A stretch of 64,000 nt of DNA from SXXZ01 sp041177965 (GTDB taxonomy: Bacteria; Verrucomicrobiota; Verrucomicrobiia; Limisphaerales; UBA9464): positions 1 to 64,000 of the forward strand of contig JBEGWF010000175.1 of assembly GCA_041177965.1 (NCBI GenBank), given 5' to 3'. Under the pieces are notes generated by a model. It searched no databases, was not told the origin of the DNA, and saw only the letters and a list, made by a program, of their open reading frames with translations. Shown here in pieces: positions 19,901 through 26,246 of the stretch; position 1 is the stretch's first letter, and each line of letters opens with the position of its first letter. The position numbers and the translations under genes were made by a program.

Positions 19901-20166
19901 GGCGAAAAATGAACGATACCCGATCGGGATTCGACATCCTGCCATCCGGAAGTGCAGCGGTAATCCGTTCGATTCCCCACCAGACGCTCAAAACCTTGGA
20001 TTCTGTAGTTGTTGAATCGGATGATGGTGGCGTACGCATCGATCAACGCCCCATAGGGACGTTCCATCTTCCCGTTTCCCACCACTGCGATCGGTCGGGG
20101 CAACGAACTCAGGATATCTTCAGTCGCCAGATCTGTCGTGGCGGTGTTCCATGGTTGAGATTGCAT
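10903..20166 (-). CDS. Giant multidomain glycosyltransferase/methyltransferase (about 3,087 residues), probable flagellar glycosylation
   Basis: One uninterrupted frame. Order, with approximate residues: GT29-like domain (27-180) with the sialylmotif pattern IAVVGNG...G-x-x-ID...IIRFN; SAM methyltransferase (210-365, ILEFGAGNGDLARAL); second methyltransferase (405-595, LIDIGCGRAEKLMAL); TPRs (655-825); GT2 (865-1175, SVVLPTYNRPELLERCL and DDDD); three GT4 units (1223-1625; 1650-2025 with EGWGRPQHEAM; 2060-2435 with EGFGLPVLEAM), the first lacking the leading Glu; TPRs; GT2 (2550-2725, TVCLIAKNEERFIDGCL and LDADEE); C-terminal TPRs. I chose the ATG at 20164-20166; an upstream in-frame start at 20334 would add 56 residues of doubtful sequence. 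It lies between fliD and fliS, so flagellin or FliD glycosylation is the best inference. The coding DNA above about 18.3 kb is AT-richer than the rest. Confidence 0.93.
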   Translation of the reverse strand: MQSQPWNTATTDLATEDILSSLPRPIAVVGNGKMERPYGALIDAYATIIRFNNYRIQGFERLVGNRTDYRCTSGWQDVESRSGIVHFSPFTRAARESGYVDQFESRSRSKIICANVDIHDLAGEINNPSTGLALALLLNHLGIEADYFGFNGFKTPHYWTNNVHGTTHSATEFGVLCSLSKSYVIGSTYPYQLLYDFCHTNHTEYNENVGLHLVHYLKRSFTNKKILEFGAGNGDLARALERSGNRVTAFEVSQAAFLKIQCSRKIQDNAIGLFVEKQKHDLFVSVDVLEHLTECDIRLVIREAARLCSGIFLSVSTRPSGLLGPNGENLHLTVKPSAWWLELVSEYFDVSLSHGYGTGQIVLEGSLRKRSHLRYDHTSIHLENHGLPTGYVSRPKPVYYVDSPEHRSGLIWQPDVYPVAANIARDLGAGTLIDIGCGRAEKLMALAGQFRIIGVDYGPNLDWCRREHPATSWVHVDLEHPDLWPLPDERVRDSVIICSDVIEHLMDPSALLANLQSLSRQAKAVVISTPERDLTHGVSHSGPPPNPAHTREWALDEFVVLLEHHGFTVQWAGITRSNNADEARKTLMVVAGDGPDRLLKDWRRPHTHPTGNRTPIETLWSNQIDGWVADTSKAGQPQPAPVQDLATAPKPPISQFSKLTEAESLARQALALDPRGPDALALLAHVLFKQQRWLDCARTCQELLSVQRRNTDGMVILAECLVNLGDLPTALEVFRNALAIAPDDGELAARIDQIEKRCAPSVTLTPAQEAAIEEGLQALERNEIQTAFEHYRRAQGLGPAHPDLDVIVRELEIRLNTAPVRQADPGDASDAGRVPSRASGQQDASQSASNPSQTNAGSPTPTPGHTPLISVVLPTYNRPELLERCLRGFSAQSLAANLFEVVIVDDGSEPPVRSVADSFGDKLRIRYHYQSNSGLAAARNQAIALASAPWLALHDDDDVPDPEYLQGCVDFHRKHPAETDILLARVLPSPSLPVTPMLEWTFDAGNGVIGFPEPGVWHGFTRFYGGTSSCKRALFRHGQYDPEYRFGYEDMELAFRLNRRIPLRVQYHPEVFSHLVRSPDFPGTFRRLYREGRSLRRFFEQQGDSAFSIIPPEFRHCSEWVAQLEPRIPELMGIIRRLEIPDGTLPISITVDGRKLSGSEALKAAYSICARFARGRGWLDFGVGLEETQGLERIKKTLDTYLTSGSEGAPLTRTTIVHEESRTKHALAYFHSNLFPPRSGAHRRCLSLLVALRSLGYEVTLVSSDLFTDQPWSEESMIGLARTFGIRTRIHRATGSDREFVARRQQAGDFWNMHTPPDLVAFFRKAARETVPDLVLVNYAYCSGLAEIPELDGCLRVLEMHDLVSLSASMAGAAWRRLGQGPYGQGSVSADFLDERFNQRLGLSVDPEEFRRYSGFDLVTAISNIETASIRSNAPDSNPVWLPMAHDSVAIDNRYDGPPVFVIFTNPFNIQGHLYFLERVLPRVQAVIPDFRLRVVGDACRVLKSVPGVELLGFVPDLKTIYADAGYAICPLIGGTGMQVKIVEAMAHGVPVIALRNVAGSSPIEHGVNGYIVDTAEQFADHLIRLHQDRELCRSLGHAARQRIEAEFSSEDLAHRLESALASRTARRPIRSAPASSETTPRPAECLGLPVRWAAPFFNPSGYASEAINFVLPLEGRFTLGIHHNSSIYSEVFVRGLAAEDRESLFRMRDRFGSLQGGIVISHGPAGFFTRPADADYLVGRTMFETDRIAPDWVAACNRMNEVWVPSRFNLETFAASGVERSKLVLMPEAVDARFFDPARHTAYPLPGRARFNFLSIFEWSSRKGWDVLIAAYLREFSAQDDVCLWLRTYLVSKPDGDPTEEIRRRISDFTATLGLEGKELPRIELIAQQVPSDELPGLYLACDCYVAPSRGEGWGRPQHEAMLMERPVIATNWSANTEFMSAENSYLLDYELVEARGLEPELWHYKGHRWANPSESHLRTLMRRVFDQPEEAKAKGRTARAHMDRHYSREAVTEQVVRRLQAIERSLISPQLPAVTATDIHGLTAADTAGPSGHTTAQTALTLAFEGSFLDLGSLSHVNRSLVQHLQQEPGVRAVAVSHGESAAGAVPQELKGWAQKVQRRSPANTRVTVRHHWPPDWKRPERGAWVLIQPWEYGSVPAEWAEKAQGVDEIWCPSRYVRGLYLQAGIPAEKLRVLPNGYNAAVHHPGAAPTPIASGKRFKFLFVGGTIPRKGADLLLDTYLKTFRHFDDVCLVIKDFGGRSAYQGQTLHERIQAAQRDPSGPEIVYIDQDLTEREVAGLYTACDCLVHPYRGEGFGLPVLEAMACALPVICTGGGSTDDFATDEFVHRIPATREFIGTEVGGMRLDHRGWWMSPDPQALRQAMLEAVGQSPRWRERARRGAEHVAAHWTWEHAAQTAARLARALAARIDTRTGQAKPAAGKAITLPEAALLGDLMAAKKALQAGDAAEAWRLGSLAIGERPFHPEGWVFLSEVAAGVGQRALARRCARKAVALTPNWKPAKRQLSGIPGGPDKPTVDLPEPPFREGQPPRLTVCLIAKNEERFIDGCLSSIRGLADQIVLVDTGSTDRTVEIARSHGAEVHFRAWDNDFSAARNAALMHARGDWILILDADEEVSREHHDALRALLLQADAIAYRLPLVDVGREGEGVSQVPRLFRNAPRQFYVSRIHEQVYASLEINRENWSMENRFGDAQLVHHGYQAEVVQSRDKVQRNLRLLELANEEHPNDVNLLMNLGLELWRSGQRSHGIGYYRQSYEAMLRRPFAETPPELREVLLTQYASHLMTLHRHEEVVGLFHDRAILPKDRTASHHFMLSLAHSALKQWEPCASHLKQCLELRGKPALTPIHPDIRSGTPAHCMAHALRKLGRKTEAGVGYEQALRDDPANEAARVELALFLAEEGRVVPALTVLNEGIQADPAQAKVWEAGAGLSLRQSETLEFALDWTREALRHLPDHATLRRQRAEALLLAGQVQEALPLWIGQGPGSEATTASGLILCRLFAGEPLTAVPPDRERAVSQDVLRRYRQAVELGLEDWVRTLHRRLAELRVALPSAAGLIEQVVAESGLDH

Positions 20167-20391
20167 CCACCCACATGGAAAGCCATTTGAATGCCAGTCG
20201 ATTGAGAGGGCGAATGGGGAAAATTGTTCCCGGATATCTGGGTTGCCCGCTTTCGTGTGAACGTCTCTCCCGAAGCTTGTCGGAAAAATATGCCGATCGG
20301 GAGGGCGGCCACGAGGTGTTTGGCGGCGGCGCAATTCGCGGCGATCTCAATGAGAGATCCACGTTCGGTCGCTCGGGATCTGCGCGACCGG

Positions 20392-22119
20392 TCACTGCGC
20401 CGGGAACCGCTGCTGCAGGAACTTGAGCTGCTGGTTGATGGTCTGCTGGGCGGTCTCCATCTGGACGAAGCTGTCGATGAGGCGCTGCCGATTGGCCTGC
20501 ACGCGCTTCTCCATGTCGGTGATCTGGGTGTCGATCTCGCTGGACTGCTTGGTCAGGGCATCCTGCCGGGTGATCAGCGATCCATCCTCACCGATGGTCT
20601 TGTCGAGATAGGTGTTGAGCTGGGTGGCGATGCCCTTGTCGGGGTCGTTGAAGAGGAGCTTGAGGCCGGCGAGGTTGTTGGCGATCGCGTCGTCGAGGGC
20701 CGATTCGTCCTCCAGCGTGAGCAGGTCGTTGTCGCCCGTGGTGTCGATGCCGATCTTGGCCAGGGAACTGAGCGTCCCGGTGAGCCCGGTGGCCTGGTTG
20801 AAGGCGATGGATCGGAGCTTCGAGGCGATCTCGTTGGCGTCGCTGTCTCCGGCCAGGGTCGAACGGGTGACCTTGCCGGAGGAATCGGTGGAGCTGGACG
20901 TGAGCGAATCGATCGTCGATTGGGCCCGGTTGTAGTCGTCGATGAAGCTCTTGATGGCCCCCTTGATGGTGCTGGAGTCGGAGGCGATCGTGACCGTGGA
21001 TGTGCCGGTCTTCAGGGCCGTGACGGTGAGGCCGTCGATACCCGAGCTCTGGTCGGAAAGGATGTTGGAGTGGCTGCTCAGCACCGATCCTCCATTGACC
21101 TTGTAGAGCAGGTCGTTGCCGGCATGGAAGGTGGCGCCGGTCCCGGTCAGGCCCGCGGCCGCCAGGAAGTTGCCGGTGACGTCCTCGAGGGCCACGCCCA
21201 GGTTGCCGGTGACCTTGTTGGTCAGGGTGAACTGGTCGTTGATCCGGTCGTAGCTGATGCTCACCCCCGCCGCCGAGGCGTTGATCCGGTCCATCAGGTT
21301 CTGGACCGAATCGGTGGAGGCGTTGAAGCCGATGGAGACGCCGTTGATCTTGAATTCGCCGGCCCCGGCCCCGCCATCGGTGACCTGGGTCTGGAAATTG
21401 GCCAGACCCAATGGTTGACCGGGGGTGATGCTGCCCAGGCTGGATGAACTATCGATCTGGTTGGTCCCGTTGTTGGCCAGTCGGGCCACCGAGAGGAAAT
21501 TGGAGGTGTCGGTCGCGCTGCCCACGACCAACGCGGCCCCGCCGCCGCCGACGCGCCGGAGGGAGATTTTGTCGGTGGTGGCGCTGTAGCTGCCCTGGAT
21601 CTTGTTGTTGGTGGCCGCATCGATCCGGTTGAACACGTCCTGGAGCGTGTCGACCGTCGGATCGATGGTGATCTGGGCGCCGTCGACCGTGATGGTGCCC
21701 GCGGTGATGGGCGGGTTGAATCCCTTGCTGGCGAGGGTGCCCGAATTGACGTTGTTCGACGGGTAGAGGTTGGCGCCGATCCCGGAGGCACCCACCGTCT
21801 TGGAAGCCGTGGCCAATTGGGTGATGTCGAAGACGTAGGTGCCCGAGGCGACCCCGGGCGCGGCCGAGGCGGTCAGGACGGTGGCATCGGACACCGTGGC
21901 CTTGCGGGCTTGGAGCACCTCGTTGGAGGACAGCGCGTCGAGACGGTTCTTCAGCACGTTGAGCTGCGTCTTGATGCTGCCGTACGCGTTGTTCCGGCTT
22001 TGGAGCGTGGTCTGCTCCGCCCGCAGACGCTTCTGGGGCGTCCGCTCGACGTCGGCCAACTGGTTGACGAGCGTCCGCCAGTCGAAGCCGGAAGCCAGTC
22101 CTGAGAGCCCGAGTTCCAT
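20392..22119 (-). CDS. fliD: Flagellar filament cap protein FliD
   Basis: A 575-residue FliD (HAP2), which caps the filament and helps flagellin fold at the tip. The N-terminal FliD domain opens LGLSGLASGFDWRTLVNQLA and continues ERTPQKRLRAEQTTLQSRN and YGSIKTQLNVLKNRLDAL. The C-terminal domain contains STIKGAIKSFIDDYNRAQST, LAKIGIDTTGDNDLLTLED and a terminal coiled coil (IDTQITDMEKRVQANRQRLI). The middle is a variable serine/threonine/asparagine-rich region with a plausible surface for glycans. It heads the flagellar run; aspS is divergent, 168 bases away. Confidence 0.96.
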   Translation of the reverse strand: MELGLSGLASGFDWRTLVNQLADVERTPQKRLRAEQTTLQSRNNAYGSIKTQLNVLKNRLDALSSNEVLQARKATVSDATVLTASAAPGVASGTYVFDITQLATASKTVGASGIGANLYPSNNVNSGTLASKGFNPPITAGTITVDGAQITIDPTVDTLQDVFNRIDAATNNKIQGSYSATTDKISLRRVGGGGAALVVGSATDTSNFLSVARLANNGTNQIDSSSSLGSITPGQPLGLANFQTQVTDGGAGAGEFKINGVSIGFNASTDSVQNLMDRINASAAGVSISYDRINDQFTLTNKVTGNLGVALEDVTGNFLAAAGLTGTGATFHAGNDLLYKVNGGSVLSSHSNILSDQSSGIDGLTVTALKTGTSTVTIASDSSTIKGAIKSFIDDYNRAQSTIDSLTSSSTDSSGKVTRSTLAGDSDANEIASKLRSIAFNQATGLTGTLSSLAKIGIDTTGDNDLLTLEDESALDDAIANNLAGLKLLFNDPDKGIATQLNTYLDKTIGEDGSLITRQDALTKQSSEIDTQITDMEKRVQANRQRLIDSFVQMETAQQTINQQLKFLQQRFPAQ

Positions 22120-22287
22120 AACGACGGGATATCGGAAGGATGGTGTTTTTTCTTGAGTTCCACCGGTCCGACGGTCGCCGCGGAGATCGGCCCGGAGGTG
22201 GGTGGCGGTCGGTTCGTCCCCGGCACGGTCCCAACTTCACCCTTTGAAAAAGCCCTTCGGATCGACACTCTGCGAGCCGATTTTCGC

Positions 22288-24090
22288 ATGAAGCGCACGC
22301 ACCATTGCAACGAACTCCGCGCCTCCGACGCAGGCCGCGCGGTCCTCCTGACCGGCTGGGTCCATTCCCGCCGCGACCTCGGCGGGGTCCTCTTCATCGA
22401 CCTGCGGGATCGCGAAGGCCGCACCCAGACGGTGTTCGATCCGTCGGATCTCCCGCCCGCGGTCTTCGATGCCGCCTCCAAGCTTCATGCCGAGTCGGTC
22501 ATCGAGATCGAGGGCAAGGTGCGGGTCCGCCCCGAGGGCACCCGCAACTCCAAGATCCTCACGGGCGAGGTCGAGGTGCAGGTGCTGTCGATGACCGTGC
22601 TGAACCCGTCGGCCATCCTGCCCTTCCAGGTCGACGATCCCGAGGTGGCCAACAAGGTGAACGAGGAACTGCGGCTGCAGTACCGGTACCTCGACCTGCG
22701 CCGCCCCGAGATGATCCGCAACCTGCGGTTGCGCTCCAAGGTGGCCATCGCGACCCGCAGCTACATGGACGACCAGGGCTTCCTCGAGGTCGAGACGCCG
22801 ACGTTGTTCAAGTCCACGCCGGAGGGGGCCCGCGAATTCCTGGTTCCCAATCGCCGCGAGCCGGGCACGTTCTACGCGCTGCCCCAGTCGCCGCAGCAGT
22901 TCAAGCAGATCCTGATGGTCAGCGGTGTGGAGCGGTACTTCCAGCTTGCCCGTTGCTACCGCGACGAGGACCTCCGCGCCGATCGTCAGCCCGAGTTCAC
23001 CCAGGTGGACATCGAGATGTCGTTCATCGAGCGCGAAGACATCTACGCGTTGATCGAGGGCCTGCTCAAGCGGGTCTGGAAGACGGCCCTGAATGTCGAC
23101 ATCCCCACGCCCTTCAAGCGGATCTCCTTCGAGGAGGCGCTCAATCGCTGGGGCATCGACAAGCCCGACACGCGCTTCGGCATGGAACTGGTGGACTTCA
23201 CCGAGGAGTTCCGCGGCTCGAAGTTCGGGGTGTTCGGCAACTGCGTGGCCGGCGGCGGCGTGATCAAGGCGATGAACGCCAAGGGTCTGGCCGGTGCCAC
23301 CCAGGGCCAGATCGAGACCATGACCGAGTACGCCAAGAGCTTCGGCGCCAAGGGTCTGGCCTTCATCAAGGTGGAGAACGGCGAGTGGAAGTCGCCGATC
23401 GTGAAGTTCTTCAACGACGCCGAGAAGGCCGCGTTGACCCAGAAACTCGGGATCGAACAGGGCGACCTGATCCTGTTCGCGGCCGACCAGTGGCTCAATG
23501 CCTGCGAGATCCTGGGCAAGATCCGCCTCTACTGCGCCGATGTGCTCAAGTCCCAGGGCAAGCTGGTGATCGATCCGGCCCGGTTCGACTTCCTGTGGGT
23601 CGTGGAGTTCCCCCTGCTGGGCTTCGACCGCGAGATGAACCGTTGGTACTCCAGCCACCACCCGTTCACGGCGCCGGTGGCCGAGGACATCCCGCTGCTC
23701 AAGACCGATCCCAAGAAGGTCCGCGGCCAGCACTACGACATCGTGGTCAACGGCGTGGAGCTGGGCGGGGGATCCATCCGGATCCATCAGCCCGACGTGC
23801 AGAAGACCATCTTCGAGGACCTGTTGCAGATCCCGCCCGAGGAGACCCAGTTGCGCTTCGGCTACATGCTCGAGGCCTTCAAGTACGGAGCCCCGCCGCA
23901 TGGTGGCATCGCCCTCGGCTTCGATCGCCTGTGCGCCATCCTGTGCGGCACGACCAGCATCCGCGACGTGATCGCCTTCCCCAAGACGGCCAAGGGCACC
24001 TGCATCATGACCAGCAGCCCGAGCGCGGTGACGTCGCGGCAATTGCGCGACCTGCACCTCGAGGTGAAGGCGGCGAAGAAGGAGGGCTGA
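22288..24090 (+). CDS. aspS: Aspartyl-tRNA synthetase
   Basis: A 600-residue bacterial-type class II synthetase charging tRNA-Asp. From the N-terminus: the OB-fold anticodon domain (MKRTHHCNEL, GWVHSRRDLGGVLFIDLRD), the catalytic core with motif 1, motif 2 (CYRDEDLRADRQPEFTQVDI) and motif 3 (GIALGFDRLCAILCG), and the bacterial GAD insertion (near KAALTQKLGIEQGDLILFAA). I chose the ATG at 22288 because the family start M-x-RTH falls there; the frame stays open upstream. Whether it also charges tRNA-Asn cannot be told from sequence alone. Confidence 0.97.
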   Translation: MKRTHHCNELRASDAGRAVLLTGWVHSRRDLGGVLFIDLRDREGRTQTVFDPSDLPPAVFDAASKLHAESVIEIEGKVRVRPEGTRNSKILTGEVEVQVLSMTVLNPSAILPFQVDDPEVANKVNEELRLQYRYLDLRRPEMIRNLRLRSKVAIATRSYMDDQGFLEVETPTLFKSTPEGAREFLVPNRREPGTFYALPQSPQQFKQILMVSGVERYFQLARCYRDEDLRADRQPEFTQVDIEMSFIEREDIYALIEGLLKRVWKTALNVDIPTPFKRISFEEALNRWGIDKPDTRFGMELVDFTEEFRGSKFGVFGNCVAGGGVIKAMNAKGLAGATQGQIETMTEYAKSFGAKGLAFIKVENGEWKSPIVKFFNDAEKAALTQKLGIEQGDLILFAADQWLNACEILGKIRLYCADVLKSQGKLVIDPARFDFLWVVEFPLLGFDREMNRWYSSHHPFTAPVAEDIPLLKTDPKKVRGQHYDIVVNGVELGGGSIRIHQPDVQKTIFEDLLQIPPEETQLRFGYMLEAFKYGAPPHGGIALGFDRLCAILCGTTSIRDVIAFPKTAKGTCIMTSSPSAVTSRQLRDLHLEVKAAKKEG

Positions 24091-24113
24091 GGTTCTTCCG
24101 GTAGCGGTTGCGA

Positions 24114-24144
24114 CCCCGCCCCGTCCCGGTTCGCCGGGGCGGGG
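24114..24144 (+). terminator. GC-rich hairpin after aspS
   Basis: CCCCGCCCCG (24114-24123) pairs with CGGGGCGGGG (24135-24144) around an 11-base loop, 23 bases after the aspS stop. No T-run follows (CTTCGTGT), so intrinsic termination is uncertain; it may stabilise the 3' end or act with Rho. Confidence 0.45.
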
Positions 24145-24276
24145 CTTCGTGTATCGGCTTCGGATGGGATTCGGCCCGTCGGAGAAGTCCTTGATGAGCC
24201 GTTTGAAGAACGGCCTCGGGAGGTGGTGACGATGCAAGGGCTCCCGCAGGAGGGCTCGGAGTGGACGCTTGGGAGG

Positions 24277-24352
24277 TGGTGGAGCCGAGGGGATTCGAAC
24301 CCCTGACCTTCTCATTGCGAACGAGACGCTCTACCAACTGAGCTACGACCCC
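24277..24352 (-). tRNA. tRNA-Ala (anticodon CGC)
   Basis: A 76-base cloverleaf with encoded CCA. The acceptor stem GGGGTCG pairs with CGGCTCC and contains the G3:U70 wobble that is the identity element for alanine. The D arm is GCTCAGTTGGTAGAGC, the anticodon loop TTCGCAA reads CGC (codon GCG), and the T arm AGGGGTTCGAATCCCCT is perfect. It lies on its own between aspS and a small gene. Confidence 0.96.
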
Positions 24353-24524
24353 GTTCCCAAGTGCGCGAAACGCTGCCGATTCGGCGGCGGGGTTGCAAGA
24401 ACGGGTTTTGACCAGGCGGGTTTTGACCGGACCGGTTTGGGGTCGGGTCGAGTTCGGGGTCCACCATGGGGCGGTCGGCCCGATGGTTGTGCCCTGGAAT
24501 TTCGCCGGGATCGGGTTTCCCGCT

Positions 24525-24722
24525 TCAGCCCCGGAAATCGGCGCCGGTCTCGACGATGCGGCGCATCTGGTCGAACCACCACGCCGCGCGCTCGCGGCCG
24601 CACGGGCGGAAGTTTCGCATGCGCCGGGGAGCCCGGCGTTGGCAGGTCACGGGCATCTCCAGGGGCAGCCAGGCGGTGGTGGCGTGGGGGGCGAGTTGAA
24701 AGGCGTTGTTCGGACGATTCAT
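24525..24722 (-). CDS. Small basic hypothetical protein (65 residues)
   Basis: Starts at the ATG at 24720-24722 (MNRPNNAFQLAPHATTAWLP) and ends IVETGADFRG. It is rich in Arg and Trp, with a C-terminal segment RERAAWWFDQMRRIVETG that looks like an amphipathic helix. I recall comparable short ORFs with an AxxWF-x-x-MR-x-(I/V)V pattern in other Verrucomicrobia, but cannot check it here. There is no clear ribosome binding site. In a GC-rich genome short frames arise by chance, hence the low confidence. Confidence 0.4.
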   Translation of the reverse strand: MNRPNNAFQLAPHATTAWLPLEMPVTCQRRAPRRMRNFRPCGRERAAWWFDQMRRIVETGADFRG

Positions 24723-24881
24723 GCGGGCAGTGTGGAGGAGTGGATCAGACATTGGCTGTCTGAGGGTTCGTTGGCCGGTGCCCGGTTCTTTCAGACTTTC
24801 AGCGAGGATTCATGGTGCCGGTGGGAGGGGGCAGCGGATGAGGTTGAGGGAGACGGGGTCGGTTCGTAGGGTGCCGGGCAG

Positions 24882-26189
24882 ATGACCGCTGTTGACCGGG
24901 CCCAGTCGTTGCGCCAAGCCATGCCGGAAGGAGGCCTCTTCGGAGGCATGACCTGGCGGTCGGCGGCATGCCCGCTGGCACTCGGGGAGTCGCTCGCCTC
25001 GGAGATCGAGTCGCTCGGCCGGGTGTTCCACCAGTTCTACAAGGCGGTGAACCAGTTGTACCGACGCAGCGTCGAAGGGCGCGCCCCGGCCTGGGTGGCC
25101 GGGGTTCTCGATCAGGGCAAGCCGCCGGAACTGGTGGCGATCCAACGGTCGGCGGCCTTGCGCAACGAACTGCCGCGGGTGATCCGGCCGGACCTGCTGC
25201 TGACCGAGGAGGGATTCATCATCTCGGAGCTGGATTCGGTCCCCGGCGGGATCGGGCTCACCCAGTGGCTGAACCAGACCTATTCATCCCTCGGCGATGC
25301 GGTCATCGGCGGCGCTTCCGGCATGAGGGACGGGTTCGCCTCGATCTTCGGCGCGGCGTCGGAGGTGCACATCGTGGTGTCCGAGGAGGCCGCCTCCTAC
25401 CGACCGGAGATGGTCTGGCTCGCCGCGCAATGCGGCGGGGATCGGTTCCAGGTCCATGGTGGTGACTTCGACGCCCCGGCCGACGGCGACGCCGTGTACC
25501 GGTTCTTCGAGCTGTTCGATCTGTCCCAGGTGAAGGGATCCGCGGCCCTGATCCGCAACGCGATGGAGAAGCGGATCCGCCTGACACCGCCGCCCCGGCC
25601 GATCTTCGAGGAGAAGCTCCTCTTCGCCCTGCTGTGGAACCGCAATCTCCGGGAGTTCTGGCGGCAGGAACTCGGTGAGGGCTTCTACCTGCGGTTGCTG
25701 AAGATCGTGCCTCGCAGTTGGCTCCTGGATCCGACGCCGCTGCCGCCCCATGGCGCCTATCCCGGCTTGGAGATCACCGAGTGGTCGCAACTGAAGGGGT
25801 TGTCGCAGCGGGATCGGGCGCTGGTGCTGAAGATCTCAGGGTTCAGCCCGGAGGCCTGGGGTTCCAGGGGGGTGTACCTGGGGTCGGACCTGAGCGCCGG
25901 CGAATGGGGTGCGGCCGTGGACCGGGCCCTGGCCTCCTGGCCCGACTCGCCCTACCTGTTGCAGCGGTACCACAAGCCCCGCCTGTTGGAGGCCGAGGCC
26001 CTGGATCTCGAGACCGGAGCGGTGGCCCGGCAGGCCGTCCGCGCCCGGTTGTGTCCGTACTACTTCGTGTCGGGCGATGGCGACCAGGCCCGGCCGAAGC
26101 TCGGAGGCATCCTGGCCACGCTCAATCCGGCCGACAAAAAGATCATCCACGGGATGAGCGATGCGATCCTGGCGCCGTGCAGCGTCTGA
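24882..26189 (+). CDS. ATP-grasp-like conserved protein of unknown substrate
   Basis: A 435-residue soluble protein. IISELDSVPGGIGLTQWLN and the later LVLKISGFSPEAWGSRGVYLG with PYLLQRYHKPRL resemble the nucleotide- and metal-binding strands of circularly permuted ATP-grasp enzymes (the DUF404/407/403 and glutathionylspermidine-synthase-like group), which join a carboxylate to an amine. The C-terminus (RARLCPYYFVSGDGDQARPK) would close the ATP site. I cannot assign a substrate, and no peptide-forming partner adjoins it. It is convergent with argB, 57 bases apart. The start ATG at 24882 is the first plausible one. Confidence 0.7.
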   Translation: MTAVDRAQSLRQAMPEGGLFGGMTWRSAACPLALGESLASEIESLGRVFHQFYKAVNQLYRRSVEGRAPAWVAGVLDQGKPPELVAIQRSAALRNELPRVIRPDLLLTEEGFIISELDSVPGGIGLTQWLNQTYSSLGDAVIGGASGMRDGFASIFGAASEVHIVVSEEAASYRPEMVWLAAQCGGDRFQVHGGDFDAPADGDAVYRFFELFDLSQVKGSAALIRNAMEKRIRLTPPPRPIFEEKLLFALLWNRNLREFWRQELGEGFYLRLLKIVPRSWLLDPTPLPPHGAYPGLEITEWSQLKGLSQRDRALVLKISGFSPEAWGSRGVYLGSDLSAGEWGAAVDRALASWPDSPYLLQRYHKPRLLEAEALDLETGAVARQAVRARLCPYYFVSGDGDQARPKLGGILATLNPADKKIIHGMSDAILAPCSV

Positions 26190-26246
26190 CCGCTGCGTCC
26201 CTCCCGAGCCACGCCGCTAACCGGTGGTAGGGATGCGCCAGGAGCG

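Noticed and set aside
22129..22156. Sigma-28-like promoter upstream of fliD (TCAAGAAA, 12 bases, TCCGATAT on the minus strand)
   Set aside because: The boxes fit loosely, but the start site would fall only 2-3 bases before the fliD ATG, leaving almost no leader. Kept as a curiosity.
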